Under the pieces are notes generated by a model that was not told the origin of the DNA, made no database searches, and saw nothing but the letters and a program-made list of their open reading frames with translations. Positions 1 to 13,400 of a stretch of DNA of 64,000 nt are shown in pieces. Both the position numbers and the translations under genes were made by a program. Source of the DNA: Limnomonas spitsbergensis (taxonomy: Eukaryota > Chlorophyta > Chlorophyceae > Chlamydomonadales); the NCBI GenBank assembly GCA_037349105.1, contig JAYJMM010000084.1:1054001-1118000 (forward strand). The letters are read 5' to 3'. The number at the start of each line of letters is the position of its first letter. Position 1 is the stretch's first letter.

Positions 1-1222
1 TCAGATGTAGTGCTGCAGTCAATGGTCCTGCTGGTCAGATGTAGTGATGCAGTCAATGGTCCTGCTGGTCAGATGTATTGCTGCAGTCAATGGTCATGCT
101 GGTCAGATGTAGTGCTGCAGTCAATGGTCCTGCTGGTCAGATGTAGTGATGCAGTCAATGGTCCTGCTGGTCAGATGTAGTGCTGCAGTCAATGGTCCTG
201 CTGGCCAGATGTAGTGCTGTAGTCAATGGTCCTGCTGGCCAGATGTAGTGCTGTAGTCAATGGGCCTGCTGGTCAGATGTAGTGCTGCAGTCAATGGTCC
301 TGCTGGTCAGATGTAGTGATGCAGTCAATGGTCCTGCTGACCAGATGTAGTGATGCAGTCAATGGTCCTGCTGGTCAGATGTAGTGCTGCAGTCAATGGT
401 CCTGCTGACCAGATGTAGTGCTGTAGTCAATGGTCCTGCTGGCCAGATGTAGTGCTGTAGTCAATGGGCCTGCTGGTCAGATGTAGTGCTGCAGTCAATG
501 GTCCTGCTGGTCAGATGTAGTGATGCAGTCAATGGTCCTGCTGACCAGATGTAGTGATGCAGTCAATGGTCCTGCTGGTCAGATGTAGTGCTGCAGTCAA
601 TGGTCCTGCTGGTCAGATGTAGTGATGCAGTCAATGGTCCTGCTGGTCAGATGTAGTGATGCAGTCAATGGTCCTGCTGGTCAGATGTAGTGATGCAGTC
701 AATGGTCCTGCTGGTCAGATGTAGTGCTGCAGTCAATGGTCCTGCTGGTCAGATGTAGTGCTGCAGTCAATGGTCCTGCTGGTCAGATGTAGTGCTGCAG
801 TCAATGGTCCTGCTGGTCAGATGTAGTGCTGCAGTCAATGGTCCTGCTGGTCAGATGTAGTGCTGCAGTCAATGGTCCTGCTGGCCAGATGTGGTGCTGC
901 AGTCAATGGTCCTGCTGGCCAGATGTAGTGCTGCAGTCAATGGTCCTGCTGGTCAGATGTAGTGCTGCAGTCAATAGTCCTGCTGGTCAGATGTAGTGCT
1001 GCAGTCAATGGTCCTGCTGGTCAGATGTAGTGATGCAGTCAATGGTCCTGCTGGTCAGATGTAGTGCTGCAGTCAATTGTCCTGCTGGTCAGATGTAGTG
1101 CTGCAGTCAATGGTCCTGCTGGTCAGATGTAGTGCTGCAGTCAATAGTCCTGCTGGTCAGATGTAGTGCTGCAGTCAATGGTCCTGCTGGTCAGATGTAG
1201 TGCTGCAGTCAATGGTCCTGCT
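1..1222. repeat. 34-bp minisatellite, about 36 copies
   Basis: Uninterrupted tandem array from the first base. The unit is 34 bp, built around TCAGATGTAGTGCTGCAG followed by TCAATGGTCCTGCTGG. Variants are single substitutions (gctgcag/gatgcag, ggtcag/ggccag/gaccag). It lies directly upstream of the first visible channel exon, so it is probably intronic. The upstream exon is outside the window, so I cannot test whether the unit derives from it. There are no spacers, so it is not a CRISPR array. Confidence 0.95.
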
Positions 1223-1764
1223 GTTTACGGTTGAGATGGGGTCAAGCCATTTAGTGTGTTCCCGGTGTCTAGAGCATAGTCCTGCTGGCCAGATAGATTT
1301 ACATATTCCTGCTGTGTGTGGGTTTGTTTGTGGCGGTGGGGTATGTGTGGACGACCAAGCTCATGCTCAAGCTCGTCTTTGTGTGTTGATGCTCCAGAGC
1401 TTGCTCAAATTTAAAAGATGGAACATTTGCGGGTAATACTTTACAGCAAGGCCTCGAGGACTTGCTGAGAGCCAGATATCAGGCTTGAGATGTTAACAAA
1501 CCTTGAACCCTGGAGCCTGAACCCTGAACCAGGACCCAAGCTTGCAATCAAACCTGGACGCACAATCTTGAACCCAACCAGGACCCCAAATCTGAGACCC
1601 AAACCTAAACCCTAAGTCTTTGACCTTAGCCCCTAATCTTTGTCCCAAACCTAAACTCAAAGTCTTTGACCATAACCCTAAATCGTTGACCTGGACAATA
1701 ACCTTAAATCTTTGACACAAACATGAACTTTAAACCCTGTCGCTTCACCACTTTATCAACGCAG
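1223..1764 (+). other. intron remainder with telomere-like CCCTAAA tracts
   Basis: No coding signal. 1500-1710 is a degenerate run of accctgaacc / aaccctaaacc / tctttgacc words, the same C-rich telomere-like text found in most introns here. The intron ends at the acceptor AG at 1763-1764. Confidence 0.6.
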
Positions 1765-4414
1765 TTTGCGCTGGGCTTCTTTGAGTACATGAGGGACGGC
1801 TTCAACGTGTTTGACCTGATCATCGTGACGCTGTCGTACCTGGAGATCATCCTGTCAAGCGTCAGCGGGCTGAATGCGCTGCGCGCACTCCGGGCGTTGC
1901 GCGTGCTGCGTCTGCTCAAGATGTTTAGGTGCGCCGGCTCAATGTGCACTCGTGCTCGGCCCTGTGGAAAGCAAGGATCGTGGTTGAGGCTTCATGCACT
2001 GCGCGCCCGCAGGGTCCTGCATGTGCTGTGGCCCCGCTCAAGTTGCTCTGGTGTTCCGCCCTCTGGATAAATCAATGATTAGGGTCCAGGCTTTGTGAAC
2101 TGCGTGGTCGGAGGGGGCCACGTGTGATGTGGCGCAAGATGCTGTGGTACTGAGTCCTGAATCACAGATTAACCCTGAACCCTGAATGCTGAACCCTGAA
2201 CAAAGTGTTGAGGGTTGGAAGGCACGTTGGCAGCACTTGCTGGGATGACATGTTTCGTGATGGTCAATCCTCAATCAAATGTAATTTTGGAGCAGGCACA
2301 GAGAGCGATGAACACCCTGGCAGCCATGTTACCGGTACTCATTTACAACACTGTTTAAATACCGGTACTGGTACTGCTTAGTGCTGATCAAATAAGATGT
2401 ACACTGGTGCTCTGGTGCGGTGCAATGCGTTTCTAAGAGAAGGCCAGATTTGCAAGGTGGTAGACGATTGGGCCAGATTTGTGAGAATATAGGACATTTG
2501 GGCAGATTTGTAATAACCCCTTAATTTTCCCTTGTGCCGCAACTGTTTTCTGGAAAGGGGCAAATACATTTCAAATTGATCGCCGGATTTGAAAGCTGTA
2601 CCACCCCATGTGCTGACACCTGTACTGCCTGTCCCGCCGAATCAACAAGCCTTGTACCAATGCTGTACTGCCTGTCCCGTCGGCTTGACAAGTCTTATAC
2701 CGCAACGTGTACAGCCTGCCCCGCTGAATCAGCAAGCCTTCTACCAATGCATGTACTGCCTGTCCCGTCGGCTTGACAAGCCTTGTACCGCCACCTGTAC
2801 TGCTTGTCCCGCAGGTACCTGAACAGCTTAAGCTAGATCGGAAAGGTGATGATGTCCAGCTTCGCATCCATCATGGTGCTCATGCCATGTACCGCCGCCT
2901 GTACTGCCTGTCCCGCAGGTACCTCAAGAGCCTGCGCAAGATCGGGGAGGTGATGATGTCCAGCTTCTCCAGCTTCGCGGCCATCATGGTGCTCATGATC
3001 ATCTTCTGGCTCGTGTTCACGATCATGGGCATGCACATCTTTGGCGGCCTGACGCTGCGGGTCATCTGGCCCAACTTCGACACGTTCTTCAACTCGCTGG
3101 TCTCTACATTCAACGTGAGAGATTTGGAGGGGGGCAGGGGATGGCTGGCCTGCTGTCTCGATGAGTGGTTTATAGGTTTGTGCATGAAATTAATACAAAA
3201 GGAATGCTTCGTTGCATGCTGCTGCTTCTTTGCTGTCAATGTTTAGGGTTAAGGGGGTTATGCACTGTGTCTGTTGCACTGTTTCTGCTGGTGTTGCTGT
3301 TTCTGCTGGTGTTGCTGTTTCTGTTGCGGTTGCTGCCGCTGCTGCCAAGCTACTGCTGATTATGCCTGCGGCATCGTGCCTGTTGCAATGTGTCTGCTGT
3401 TGCTGCTTTGTTGTTGCTGTTTATGCTTGTTGCACTATGCCTGTTGAACTGTTGTTGCTGTTGCTGTGTATGCCTGAGGCACAGTGCCTACTGATGCTGT
3501 TACTGCCTGGAGCATCTCACCTTTTTCTGTCTTACAAATCCTCAACCTTGTGAATTATCAGAGCCAGTGGGGCGCTGTCTTGAGCACCGCGCCTGTTACC
3601 AACCCGACTCTGATTTACTTGATTTAAATGTCGTCTCCCACTCTTGCAGATTCTCAACCTGGAGAACTATCAGAACCAGTGGGGCGCTGTTGCAGAAGAG
3701 CTGGGGTGGGGCTCGGCTGCGTACTTCGTTCTGTGGATCCTAATTGGTGAGTCTTTCTTGTGGATCATTTTTGTGGATCCTGATTAGTGAGTCTGTCTTA
3801 TGGATCCTGACTGTGGATCCTTTTGTGTATCTGTCTTGTGGATCCTGATCATGGATCCTCATTTGTGAGTCATCTTCATTGCAAGCCTTGCCCCTCTTCC
3901 CCCTTCACTCATTTAAGTATGGCTGCATCGTGCTCTCCATTGTTGTGTGCTCAAGCCTCCCCCCCTTCTCCCCCTTGATCATGCATATACATTTGCATCG
4001 CACTGATTCTCGTTTTGTTAAGTGTGCACAAGCCTCTGCCTCCAATGCCTTCCCGCTTCCCTCCTTGTCCCGCATGCAAGAACATGTGCATCACGCTCTC
4101 CGTTGTAGTGTTCTGTAATTCAAGCCTTTCCCCTCCTCCCCCTTCCCAGCATGCAAGTACAACTACACCGCGCTTTTCATTGTGGTGTTCAGTCTGCTGA
4201 CTCTGCTCAAGCCTTCCCCCCTTGTCCCCCTTTCTTTAGGAAAATACATCTGCGTTGCGCTTTTCTTGGCTGTGATGCTCGAGGCCTTTGAGTCCAAGTA
4301 TGAATGCGGTGTTGGGAACAACAAAGATGGGACCATGAATGGCGTGGGCAGCCGCATTGGAAACCTCGTGTCGGACTTCAAGAAGCGGATGAGCTCGACC
4401 GGCGGCTCTGTGAG
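1765..4414 (+). CDS. channel domain II: S2-S4, S5, pore, S6 (4 exons)
   Basis: Exon 1765-1928 encodes S2-S3 and the S4 voltage sensor (RALRALRVLRLLKMFR). 2919-3114 encodes the S4-S5 linker, S5 (VLMIIFWLVFTIMGMHIFGG) and the start of the pore (FDTFFNSLVSTFN). 3650-3746 continues the pore with the filter candidate ILNLENYQNQW. 4240-4414 gives S6 and the start of the II-III loop. The position aligned with the selectivity glutamate is E in ..NLENY... I call this domain II because the later domain pair is joined by a typical III-IV linker. The S2 exon opens in phase 0 at the acceptor gcag|ttt. Confidence 0.9.
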
Positions 4415-7400
4415 GTGAGCAGCATAGTAGTACAATACGGCTAATCCTGTGCCGTATCGTGCTACCTTGGCAGGACAATTCGGCTAAATCTGTGCCGTAT
4501 CATGGTACCTTGGCAGTACAATCCGGCTAATCCTGTGCCTTATTGTGCAACCTTGGCAGTACAATCCGGCTTAACCTTTGCCGTATCGTGCTACCTTGGC
4601 GAGTTGGGTGAAAGGCAGTTTTGTGTTCATGACTCGGCTGCATGTCAGCCCTATTTATGGTCAGCCATGCTACTTTGGCCACCAATCGTAGGCTGGTCTA
4701 GGTGTGGATACAGTCGGGCCTTTGGCGGCCTGCCAACGACTGAAAGCAAAAAAGAAACACTGGCGAGGGGGTGGCTCTGTGAGGTGAGCAGGCCGAAGGT
4801 TGGGAATGAGCAGTCAGCGGGTTGAGGGCCCGGGCGAAGCCGGCCCGGTCCCTCCTCCCCGCACAACTACCAGCAGCAGGCCCATGAGTGCAGCGACCCT
4901 GGCGTCAGCAGCCGGTTCGTCCGCTGGCCAGCCGCTGTCGCAGGCGCCGCCGGAGGGCAGCGGCGCCTGCGACGGCGGCGGCCGTCGCCCGGGCGGCAGC
5001 GAGGAGGCGACGACGTCAGGCCAGAGGGACTCAGGGTTTAGATGCTGTGTGGTGAGGGTTTATTACTATAAGGGTGTACGCTTCCACTTGGCACTGGTCC
5101 ATTGGTGCCGTTCACCCTAATAGCAAGCCTGAACCCGTAACCCTGAAACCGGAAACCCGAAGCTCACTTATGTGGTGTCTCTTACCCACAGGTCCCAAGC
5201 CTCCCAAAAAAGCTCCCTGGGCTCCGAGACCCGGCTGCATCCCAAGCGTCCACATAGCCTCGACGAGCCCCGCAACGCTCCCGGGATCACGCACAAGATC
5301 AGTGGCATAAATGCACATGGCAAGGGCGTTGCAGCAGCGGCGGCGACGGTTGTGGTGATGACACCGCGGGCTTCAGAGCGCGCTGCCTCCAAGATGAAGC
5401 AGCAGCTTCCCGGCATGCACTGCGGGGCTGTCGCCCCGGCCGCCTCGTCCTTGCTCAGCGTGGTGTCGGAGCCGGTCCAGGTGCTGATGCTTGAGGGTGC
5501 AGGTGCTGATGCCGCCCGGCGGGACAGCGCGTACATCGATGGACGGCTCGGCCCGGCAGCGCAGCGGGCGCTGCCGGGCGACGGCGACGGCGGCGGGCAG
5601 CCACTGCCGCCGCAGGCGGCGGCAGGTCTTGCTACTTCTACTGCCACGTGGATGCAGTCGGTTCGTGGCGCGAGGGCGTCGCACGAGGGCGTTCTGGGTA
5701 GCGCCGTGCTGCTGCCCCCAGATGGAGCTGCTCTGTCGTCGGGGGATGCGGGCCACGCCAGGACGCCGCCGCCCCTTGCCACCGGAGATGGACGGTGGAA
5801 TGTGGCAGGCGACTCGCCGTCAGACCTGGACTCAGCCAAGTGCTCCATCTGCCAGGACTCTCCGGGGCCGCTGCTGGAGGCCGTGGAGTCACATGCGGCA
5901 GGACTGTCGGGGATCGGCAGGAGCAGGCTGCATGTGGCAGCCGGGCCGCTCGGGGAGGGCACTGAGGGAGCGGAGGGGGCGTCGCCGAAGCCGAGGCTTC
6001 CGTATAGGCCTCAGCAGCCGCAGCAGCCAGCCTCTCAGCGAGCCTCTGGAGCCCGTCACGGCTCTAAGAATGCAGAGTGGCATCCCATCCCCGACCCGTT
6101 GGCGCCGCCGCCACCTGCCGCTGCGCATGCGGACCTCGACAACAACGACAATGTGGACCCGCTGATGAACATCGCGGCATTCCTTCCGAAGTCTCGCTCA
6201 CGTGCAAACATCAACCGTTCGTCGGCCGCCAGTGGCTCCCCGCCCCCCTCCGGCTTTCTTCTTACAGATAACGCCGTTGAACCAGACCCAGCGTCGATTT
6301 CAGAGGGTTTGGACCGTATGCTGGCGGCTTCTCGGGATCTGGAAGCCCGAGGGAGCCGACATGAGGTGGGGCTAACGGCAGTGTTTAAGGAGTGCTGTTG
6401 TTTCTTGCATGTCTTTACTTTTTTATTACACTTTTTATATTACCGTACACTCTACCTTCAACTTTTGGCCTCCCCCCTTCATGCGCCGCAGCGCCAGCAA
6501 CATTTGACATCCCCCCCTCTTAGAATCCTTGTTTCTTTCCCGCACGGCTCCCTTGTCAACATCCTGCCATTTCTGCACGCCTCACCCACCCTTCACTTGC
6601 GCCGCACCGCCAGCACCCTAATTTGACATCCTGTTCCTTATCCCACAGCAGCCAGCCTCTCAGCGAGCCTCTGGAGCCCGTCACGGCTCTAAGAATGCAG
6701 AGTGGCATCCCATCCCCGACCCGTTGGCGCCGCCGCCACCTGCTGCTGCGCAAGCGGACCTCGACAACGACGACAACGTGGACCCGCTGATGAACATCGC
6801 GGCGTTCCTTCCGAAGTCTCGCTCACGTGCAAACATCAACCGTTCGTCGGCCGCCAGTGGCTCCCCGCCCCCCTCCGGCTTTCTTCTTACAGATAACGCC
6901 GTTGAACCAGACCCAGCGTCGATTTCAGAGGGTTTGGACCGTATGCTGGCGGCTTCTCAGGATCTACAGGGCACGCGGCGGGTCAGGAACCGCAGCCGCT
7001 CATCGCTGGTGGACAGAACGTGGGGTGAGGCCTCGCCTCGATCGCTGGCGCCTCCGAGCGAGGCGGGCAGCGGGGAGGACCGATTCGACCCGGCGCTTTT
7101 GCATTTCGTGATCGAGTCGAGCGCCGCGCGCAGCAAGCGGGGCGGGTCGCTGTCCATGCGCCACACCTCGCTGCTCCAGTCGCGGGAGCAACGGCCGGAG
7201 ACGGCGCAGGCGGCGGCGGGGGCAGGTGCGGGAAGCAGCCCGCGGGTGCCGCAGCCGCCATTGGCGGCCACGGCAGCCGGTCCGCGGCTGCAACCAGCGC
7301 CACCAATGCCTCGGGGCTGCCTCGAGGAAGAGCGTCCGGTTTCGATGCTGGAGATGTGCGAGGACGACCCGTCACTCCCGCGCCCACATACGGTTGCGCC

Positions 7401-10400
7401 GGCGTCGCGCGCGTTCGCCACGCCGGAGCCTCCGCGCGGGCCGCCGCCATACGTTCAAGAAGATCATCACTCCTCCTCCTTATCCGCGGCAGCACCGTTG
7501 GACCGCTCCAAAGCTACGCCTTCGCCGCACCTCGTGCCTGTCCTGAATACGGCTTCCGTGCACCGATTGACAGCGGCCGCGGTCGGCGCGCCGCTGTCCG
7601 GGCGTGCACAGTCCGCAATGGGAATGAGCAGTCAGCGGGTTGAGAGCCAGGGCGGATCCGGCCCGGTCCCCCCTCCCCGCACAACTACCAGCAGCAGGCC
7701 CATGAGTGCAGCAACCCTGGCGTCAGCAGCCGGTTCTTTCGCTGGCCAGCTGCTGTCGCAGGCGCCGCCGGAGGGCAGCGGCGCCTGCGACGGCGGCGGC
7801 CGTCGCACGGGCGGCAGCGAGGAGGCGACGACGTCAGGCCAGCGCGAATTAGAGCAGTTGATCCTTGACCAAGACACCGCGCAGCGTGGCGCAAACGACC
7901 TGCTGGAGCAGCAGGTGATCGACCTGGCCGAGGCCTTGCGCGCCCTGCCTGGCCGCGGTAGAGGCGCCGCTCCCAGTGCCGCACTTGTCCTACCTCTTGC
8001 TCCTGCCGCTGAAGCCCCTCTTGCTGCTCCTGCTGCCGCTGCGGCTTCCTCAGCTTCCTCTCCCGCCCTCGCTTCCTTCACTGCCACGGGTCCGTTGTCT
8101 CCGCGCGTCTCCGTGGCCCCGAGGTCCTCGGTGCAGACTTTCGAGGCGCGCAGGAACTCGCTGCACCTCATCGACGAGATTGCGCAGAAGCACTTGGACA
8201 AGCAGGCGCTGACCAGTTTCCTACAGCCCCAGGAACAGGTTGTATTCAGGCAGCAGGCGACCGGCCTGCCCGAGGAAAAGGGCCACTCCAGGCTGCCCGA
8301 AGAGGGCTACCTGCTCCGGAAGCAGGTGTCGATCCTGGAGCCGCAGGAGTGCGCCGGGTTCAGGAAGCAGGCATCAGGGCTGTCAGATGCCCCCCGTCGG
8401 TCAACCGGAGACGTCGTTTCTCGGCCATCTCGCGAGGGCCGTCGGTCCTCGCAGGATGCCCCCACTCGCTACTGCCGGGAGGCGCGACGTTCCACGCAAG
8501 ATGCTGCGCAGGATGCCTCTTGTCGCTCCTCCCAGGAAATCAACGCCGACGTCCGGCCCGAGGGAGCCGACATGAGGTGGGGCTAACGGCAGTGTTTAAG
8601 GAGTGCTGTCGTTTCTTGCATGTCTTTACTTTTTTATTACACTTTTTATATTACCGTACTCTCTACCTTCAACCTTTGGCCTCCCCCCTTCATGCGCCGC
8701 AGCGCCAGCAACATTTGACATTCCCCCCTCTTAGAATCCTTGTTTCTTTCCCGCACGGCTCCCTCGTCAACATCCTGCCATTTCTGCACGCCTCACTCAC
8801 CCTTCACTTGCGCCGCACCGCCAGCACCCTAATTTGACATCCTGTTCCTTATCCCCTTTTCTGCATGCCTGTCCCCGGCCCTCTCCAGGCGCCGTAGCGC
8901 CAGCAACGTGCCTTACTCTGCCGCGGCCAACTCCGCGAAGGTCGCGAGGCGGTCCTACAGCCGCCTCAGTTCTGTCTTGGCGCGCTCCGCCAGCGCAGCG
9001 CTCATTGGCAGGCCGTCGGCAGACCTGCCCTCCGCCGCCGCCTCCGCTGCAGCAGCTGCCGGCCCTGCTACTGCTGCTGTCTCTGCTGCTGCTGATGACA
9101 TTGATGCCAAGGCTGGCACAAAGCGGGCGAACAATGAAGACCAGTCTGGGAGCAGCAGTGACGAGGAGGTGGAGGCAAATGTCAGCAGCCCTGAGGAGGT
9201 GGGTGGAGGGGGAGGGGGAGGGGGAGGAACCTTCTGACAAGTGTGGGGGGATGAGTGTGTGTAGAGGTGTGGGGTGAGCGACTCTGATGGGTAGGCAGGT
9301 GAGTGAGTGGGGGAGCAGGTAGGTGCACCAGGCAACAAATCCCGTCCCTCCTTTTCTCCACTTGTCTCTGTTCTCTCTCCCTCTTCCATTGCACGATTTC
9401 CCGTAACACAATTATCTCGGGGAAGGGCTGGATGCGGAGGGGGGGGGGATGCAGGGGGCGGGGGCGATTCCTGTACCAGTCTGATCCTAAGTTGTGAATT
9501 CTTTATCTGCCTGATCTTGCTCCTGTTTGCCCTCGGCGCCGAAACCTGCTCTTGAGCTGATCCCTGGAGTCTCCCTCTAGAAGTGCTCTGCCGTAGCACT
9601 CTGCTGTCCAGTCTCCTCGCAGTCGCTTCTCTTTGCTTCTCAAGGTGCCCGTGGGCTTTCTGTGTCTCTTGGGTGTTCACGGCTTCACACTGCACGTGTG
9701 TGTCTGTCTCTTGGCTTGTCAAGCTGTCCGTGGGTGCGTTTCTCTTGGGTGTTGAAGCTGTGCCCGTGTGTGTGTGCGTGTGGCTGCAGCCAAAAAATGG
9801 TCCCGCTGCCGTTCGCAAGAAGAGGAGGAAGAAACGGAGCGCAGAGGAGGCATTTCGCCACAGGCAGGCCTTACGGAACGGAGCCGTGCCCATTGAGGGT
9901 GAGTATCAGGATCAGGTCCAGGTGTGAGGCCTTCGGCTAAAGTCCAGTGGGTAACTGGGCCCAAGATACAAAAAAAAGACTATGCAGAAGATTCTAAGAG
10001 ACTTTGCAAACTGTGGCTGTTGGGTTGCTGAGCCATGACAAATTAAATAGACGGCAGAAGAGACAAGACGGAATAGGAAAGGCCCTGCTTGGTATGACGC
10101 GCCCATTGAGGGTGACCTATGGGGTCAGGTTCAGGCCATGTCCAGGCATGAAGCCCCCGACCGGGTGAACCCAAACCCACAACTCTAAGCCATCGTTCCT
10201 CCCTGTCCCAGGCTCGGGCTCTCGCTCTGGTCTCGAACCCTCAACCCCATACCCTAAACCCCATACCCTAAACCCTTAACCCAAAGCCCATCACTCATAA
10301 GTCGTGACCCAGGTCAGCTTCTCCCTCACCCAGGCTTGGGTCTCACTCTCTGGTCCTTGACGAGGACCAACCCCTCCTCCCCTCGTTCATTCTGGACCAC

Positions 10401-13400
10401 ACATTTTCTACCTCACAACTCCCCCTCTAACCCTTCCCTACATGCTTTTTTCCTGGCCCTCCCTGACCCATTCTGGCCTTAGCAACCTCCCGTCACGGCC
10501 CAGGCTTCGGTCTCACGCTCTGGTACTTTGACGAACGGCTACCCCCAAACCCCAAAGGCCCTTCACTAAAAGTTATGAATCATAAACTCATAACCCTTGC
10601 TTGTCCCTCGCTTCTTCCTCGCTTGTCCCTCGCCCAGGCTCAGGACTCACGCTCTGGTACTTTGACGAGGACCACCCGCTGCGCGTGCGTGTGTACAATA
10701 TTGTGACGACCCAGGCCTTCGACTACACCCTGTTTGTGATCATCATCCTCAACTGCACGGCCATGGCGCTGGAGGGTCCCTACGTCACCAAAGGGGGCAC
10801 GCTGGATCTGATTTTGTCCTGGTCCGAGGTGAGCTGGCTGGCTGCCCTGTCTTCTCGTCTTGTCGTGTTCTGTCCTGTCTTGTCTTGTCCTTTCTTGTCC
10901 TGTCTTGTTCTATTCTATATCAGGATCTCGCAACAACAAAAAAATCTAAGGCGTGGTCTACCCTTTCTCCCAACCCCTTATGCCTCCACTCCATAGTCCA
11001 TACCCCCCCTGAACATGACCTAGGTGACAAACACAACCTGACGCATGCATTGAGTTTGTGTAATTTACTCTATCATGTTCTGCTTACCCACCTGCCCCAT
11101 GCACATGGTTGCATTTGTCATCATATTTGGGAGTGGGGGGCAGGATCTTACATTCATGAAAGACATCTAGATCTTGGCCTGTCCTTCCTCCCACCTCCCT
11201 CTGACACCATGCACGCTTCAGGTTGTGTTGGCCGTCACCTGGAGTGTGCAAGACTAGATCTAACAATGATCCAAGATCTAGATCTGCCCTTCCCCTTAAA
11301 CCCCTCTGCCACCACGCACGCTTCAGGTTGCGTTTGTTGTCATCTTTGGTGTGGAAGCAGTGATGAAGATCTTTGCATTCACCTTCACGCTGTACATAAA
11401 GGATGTCACCAACCAGGTGCGCACCGGGGAGGGAAGAGGGGGAAATTAATTTGGGCGATGTGCTCGCTCAAAATCAAGTAAGATCTTTGCGTTCACGTTC
11501 ACGTTCTACGTAAAGGCCGTCACCAACCAGGTGCGCGCCATGTGATGGGGGGGAGAGGGCCATTGGTTTGGGCAAATTCTTGCTCAAAAATTAAGGATGA
11601 AGTATCTTTAAGGTCTTTGCTTTGATTCTCATGCTCTGCATAAGAGACGCTATAAGGGATAAAGAGGAGGGGGGCAACGCAATGGGGGGGGCAAGGAGGG
11701 GGGTGGGGATAAAGAGGAGGGGGGCAACGCAATGGCTCAAATTGAAGGTCTTTCTTTCTTGCCTTCACTTCACGACGCTCCGTATAAAATATGTAAAAAA
11801 ACAAAATCAGCTATCAGGTACATACACAAAAACTTCAGACAAGTTTGAATCCAACCAGCATGGACTGATCTCCATGGAACGCTTTTTTAATTTAAACAGC
11901 CTTCAGATGAGAATATGGGTTCAGCTTGCGCATCCTACTGAATTCATTCATGGTCCTGATTCTGTCGATGGAATGGAAAGTCAGACTCCCATAGTGGCGA
12001 GGCCGAAAGGACCGGCCCCTCCTCATCACACATGCACTAAGTGACACACACAGACGCACACCTACCCACCCAACTACCCAAACTCACGTTTTGCTTGGCG
12101 AGACACCCCAACGTGCCCCTCCCCACCCCACATCCACTGACCAACACACGCACACAATCACAGACGCACACCTACCCGTTATCCTGAACCCTACCCCTTA
12201 ACACTTAACTCCACAGGTTGACTTTATCTCTTAGCCCTTCACCCTACCCCCTGAACCCTACCCCTGAACCCTGAATCCTGAACTCCTCAGGTCAACTTCA
12301 TCCCTAAACCCTTAACCCCTTGACCCCCTTATCCTACACCCCTTAACCTTTAAACCTTTAGGTCGACTTTGTCATCCTCGTGATCTCAATCCTGATCCTG
12401 GTCCTTCAAACGGTCCTTGCCAACGCGGCGGCAGCCCAGGGCCTGCGTGCGCTCCGTGCTATCAAGCCGCTGCGCATGCTGACGCGTTCGGCCGGCATGC
12501 GCATAGTGTTCAAGAGCATCCTGCTGAGTCTGGCGGCGATGGCCAACGTCAGCATCGTGCTCATCATCTTCTTCTTCATCTTCGCCATCTTGGGGACGCA
12601 GCTCTTCATGGGGCTGATGTACAGGTGCGGCCAGATACAGAAAATGGGAGAGGCGATTCTTCACCTTTGCCATTTGCAGCATGCAGTGGGGTACCGACAT
12701 GGGGCTGATGTACAGGTGCGGTCTAGCCAGCGTTTTTTATTTCGGCTACCAATCTGTCTTGGGCAGGCGGCCCCGTGGCCACCGAAGGCCACATTGGGAC
12801 CAAACCTGGACTGGTCTAAGATTGGTGGCCAAAGCAGCATGGCTGGCCACAAATGGGGCCTCCAACCAGAGGCCGAAGTGTAGCGGACATGTAGCTGAGG
12901 CACGAAGAAGGGTTCACTGGGCCTAGGTCTGCCAGATTTATAAGAAGAGAGGCAACATGGGGCTGATGTACAGGTGCGTCCTAGCTCTGTCAGATTCGGC
13001 AAGCATGGTGGTCGACCGTGATGGTTTAAGAACTCGTGGTCTGACTGAAGAGGCCTCACATCTGCCCCTCTCCGCTTGGCCGCCCCCCTGCAGTTGCAAC
13101 GACGACACTGTCAGCGGCAAAGTCACGTGCGTAGGGAATTTCACGGACCCCGGCAGTGGCATGGTGGTTGACCGCGCGTGGGAAAATGTATGGCCCAACT
13201 TCGACAACGTCGGCAACTCACTGGTGGTTTGCTTCATCGTGGCGACACTCAACGGCTACACGCCGACGATGATGCTGGTGCGCTGTGAACCTTAAACCTT
13301 TAAGCTCGACCCCCTTTTACCCTCAAGTCCTGGATCCGTAACCTTAAGGTTTGACAGCTGCATGCCGATGAGGATGTTTGTGTTGTGATAAACCTCAAGC

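Noticed and set aside
1..1222. Regular repeats as CRISPR or centromeric array
   Set aside because: Contiguous 34-bp units, short array, no spacers; an intronic minisatellite is sufficient.
5168..5962. 264-aa minus-strand ORF and similar antisense frames at 6957-8201 and 8955-9893
   Set aside because: Shadows of the GC-rich II-III loop exons; the plus frame joins in phase to channel domains.
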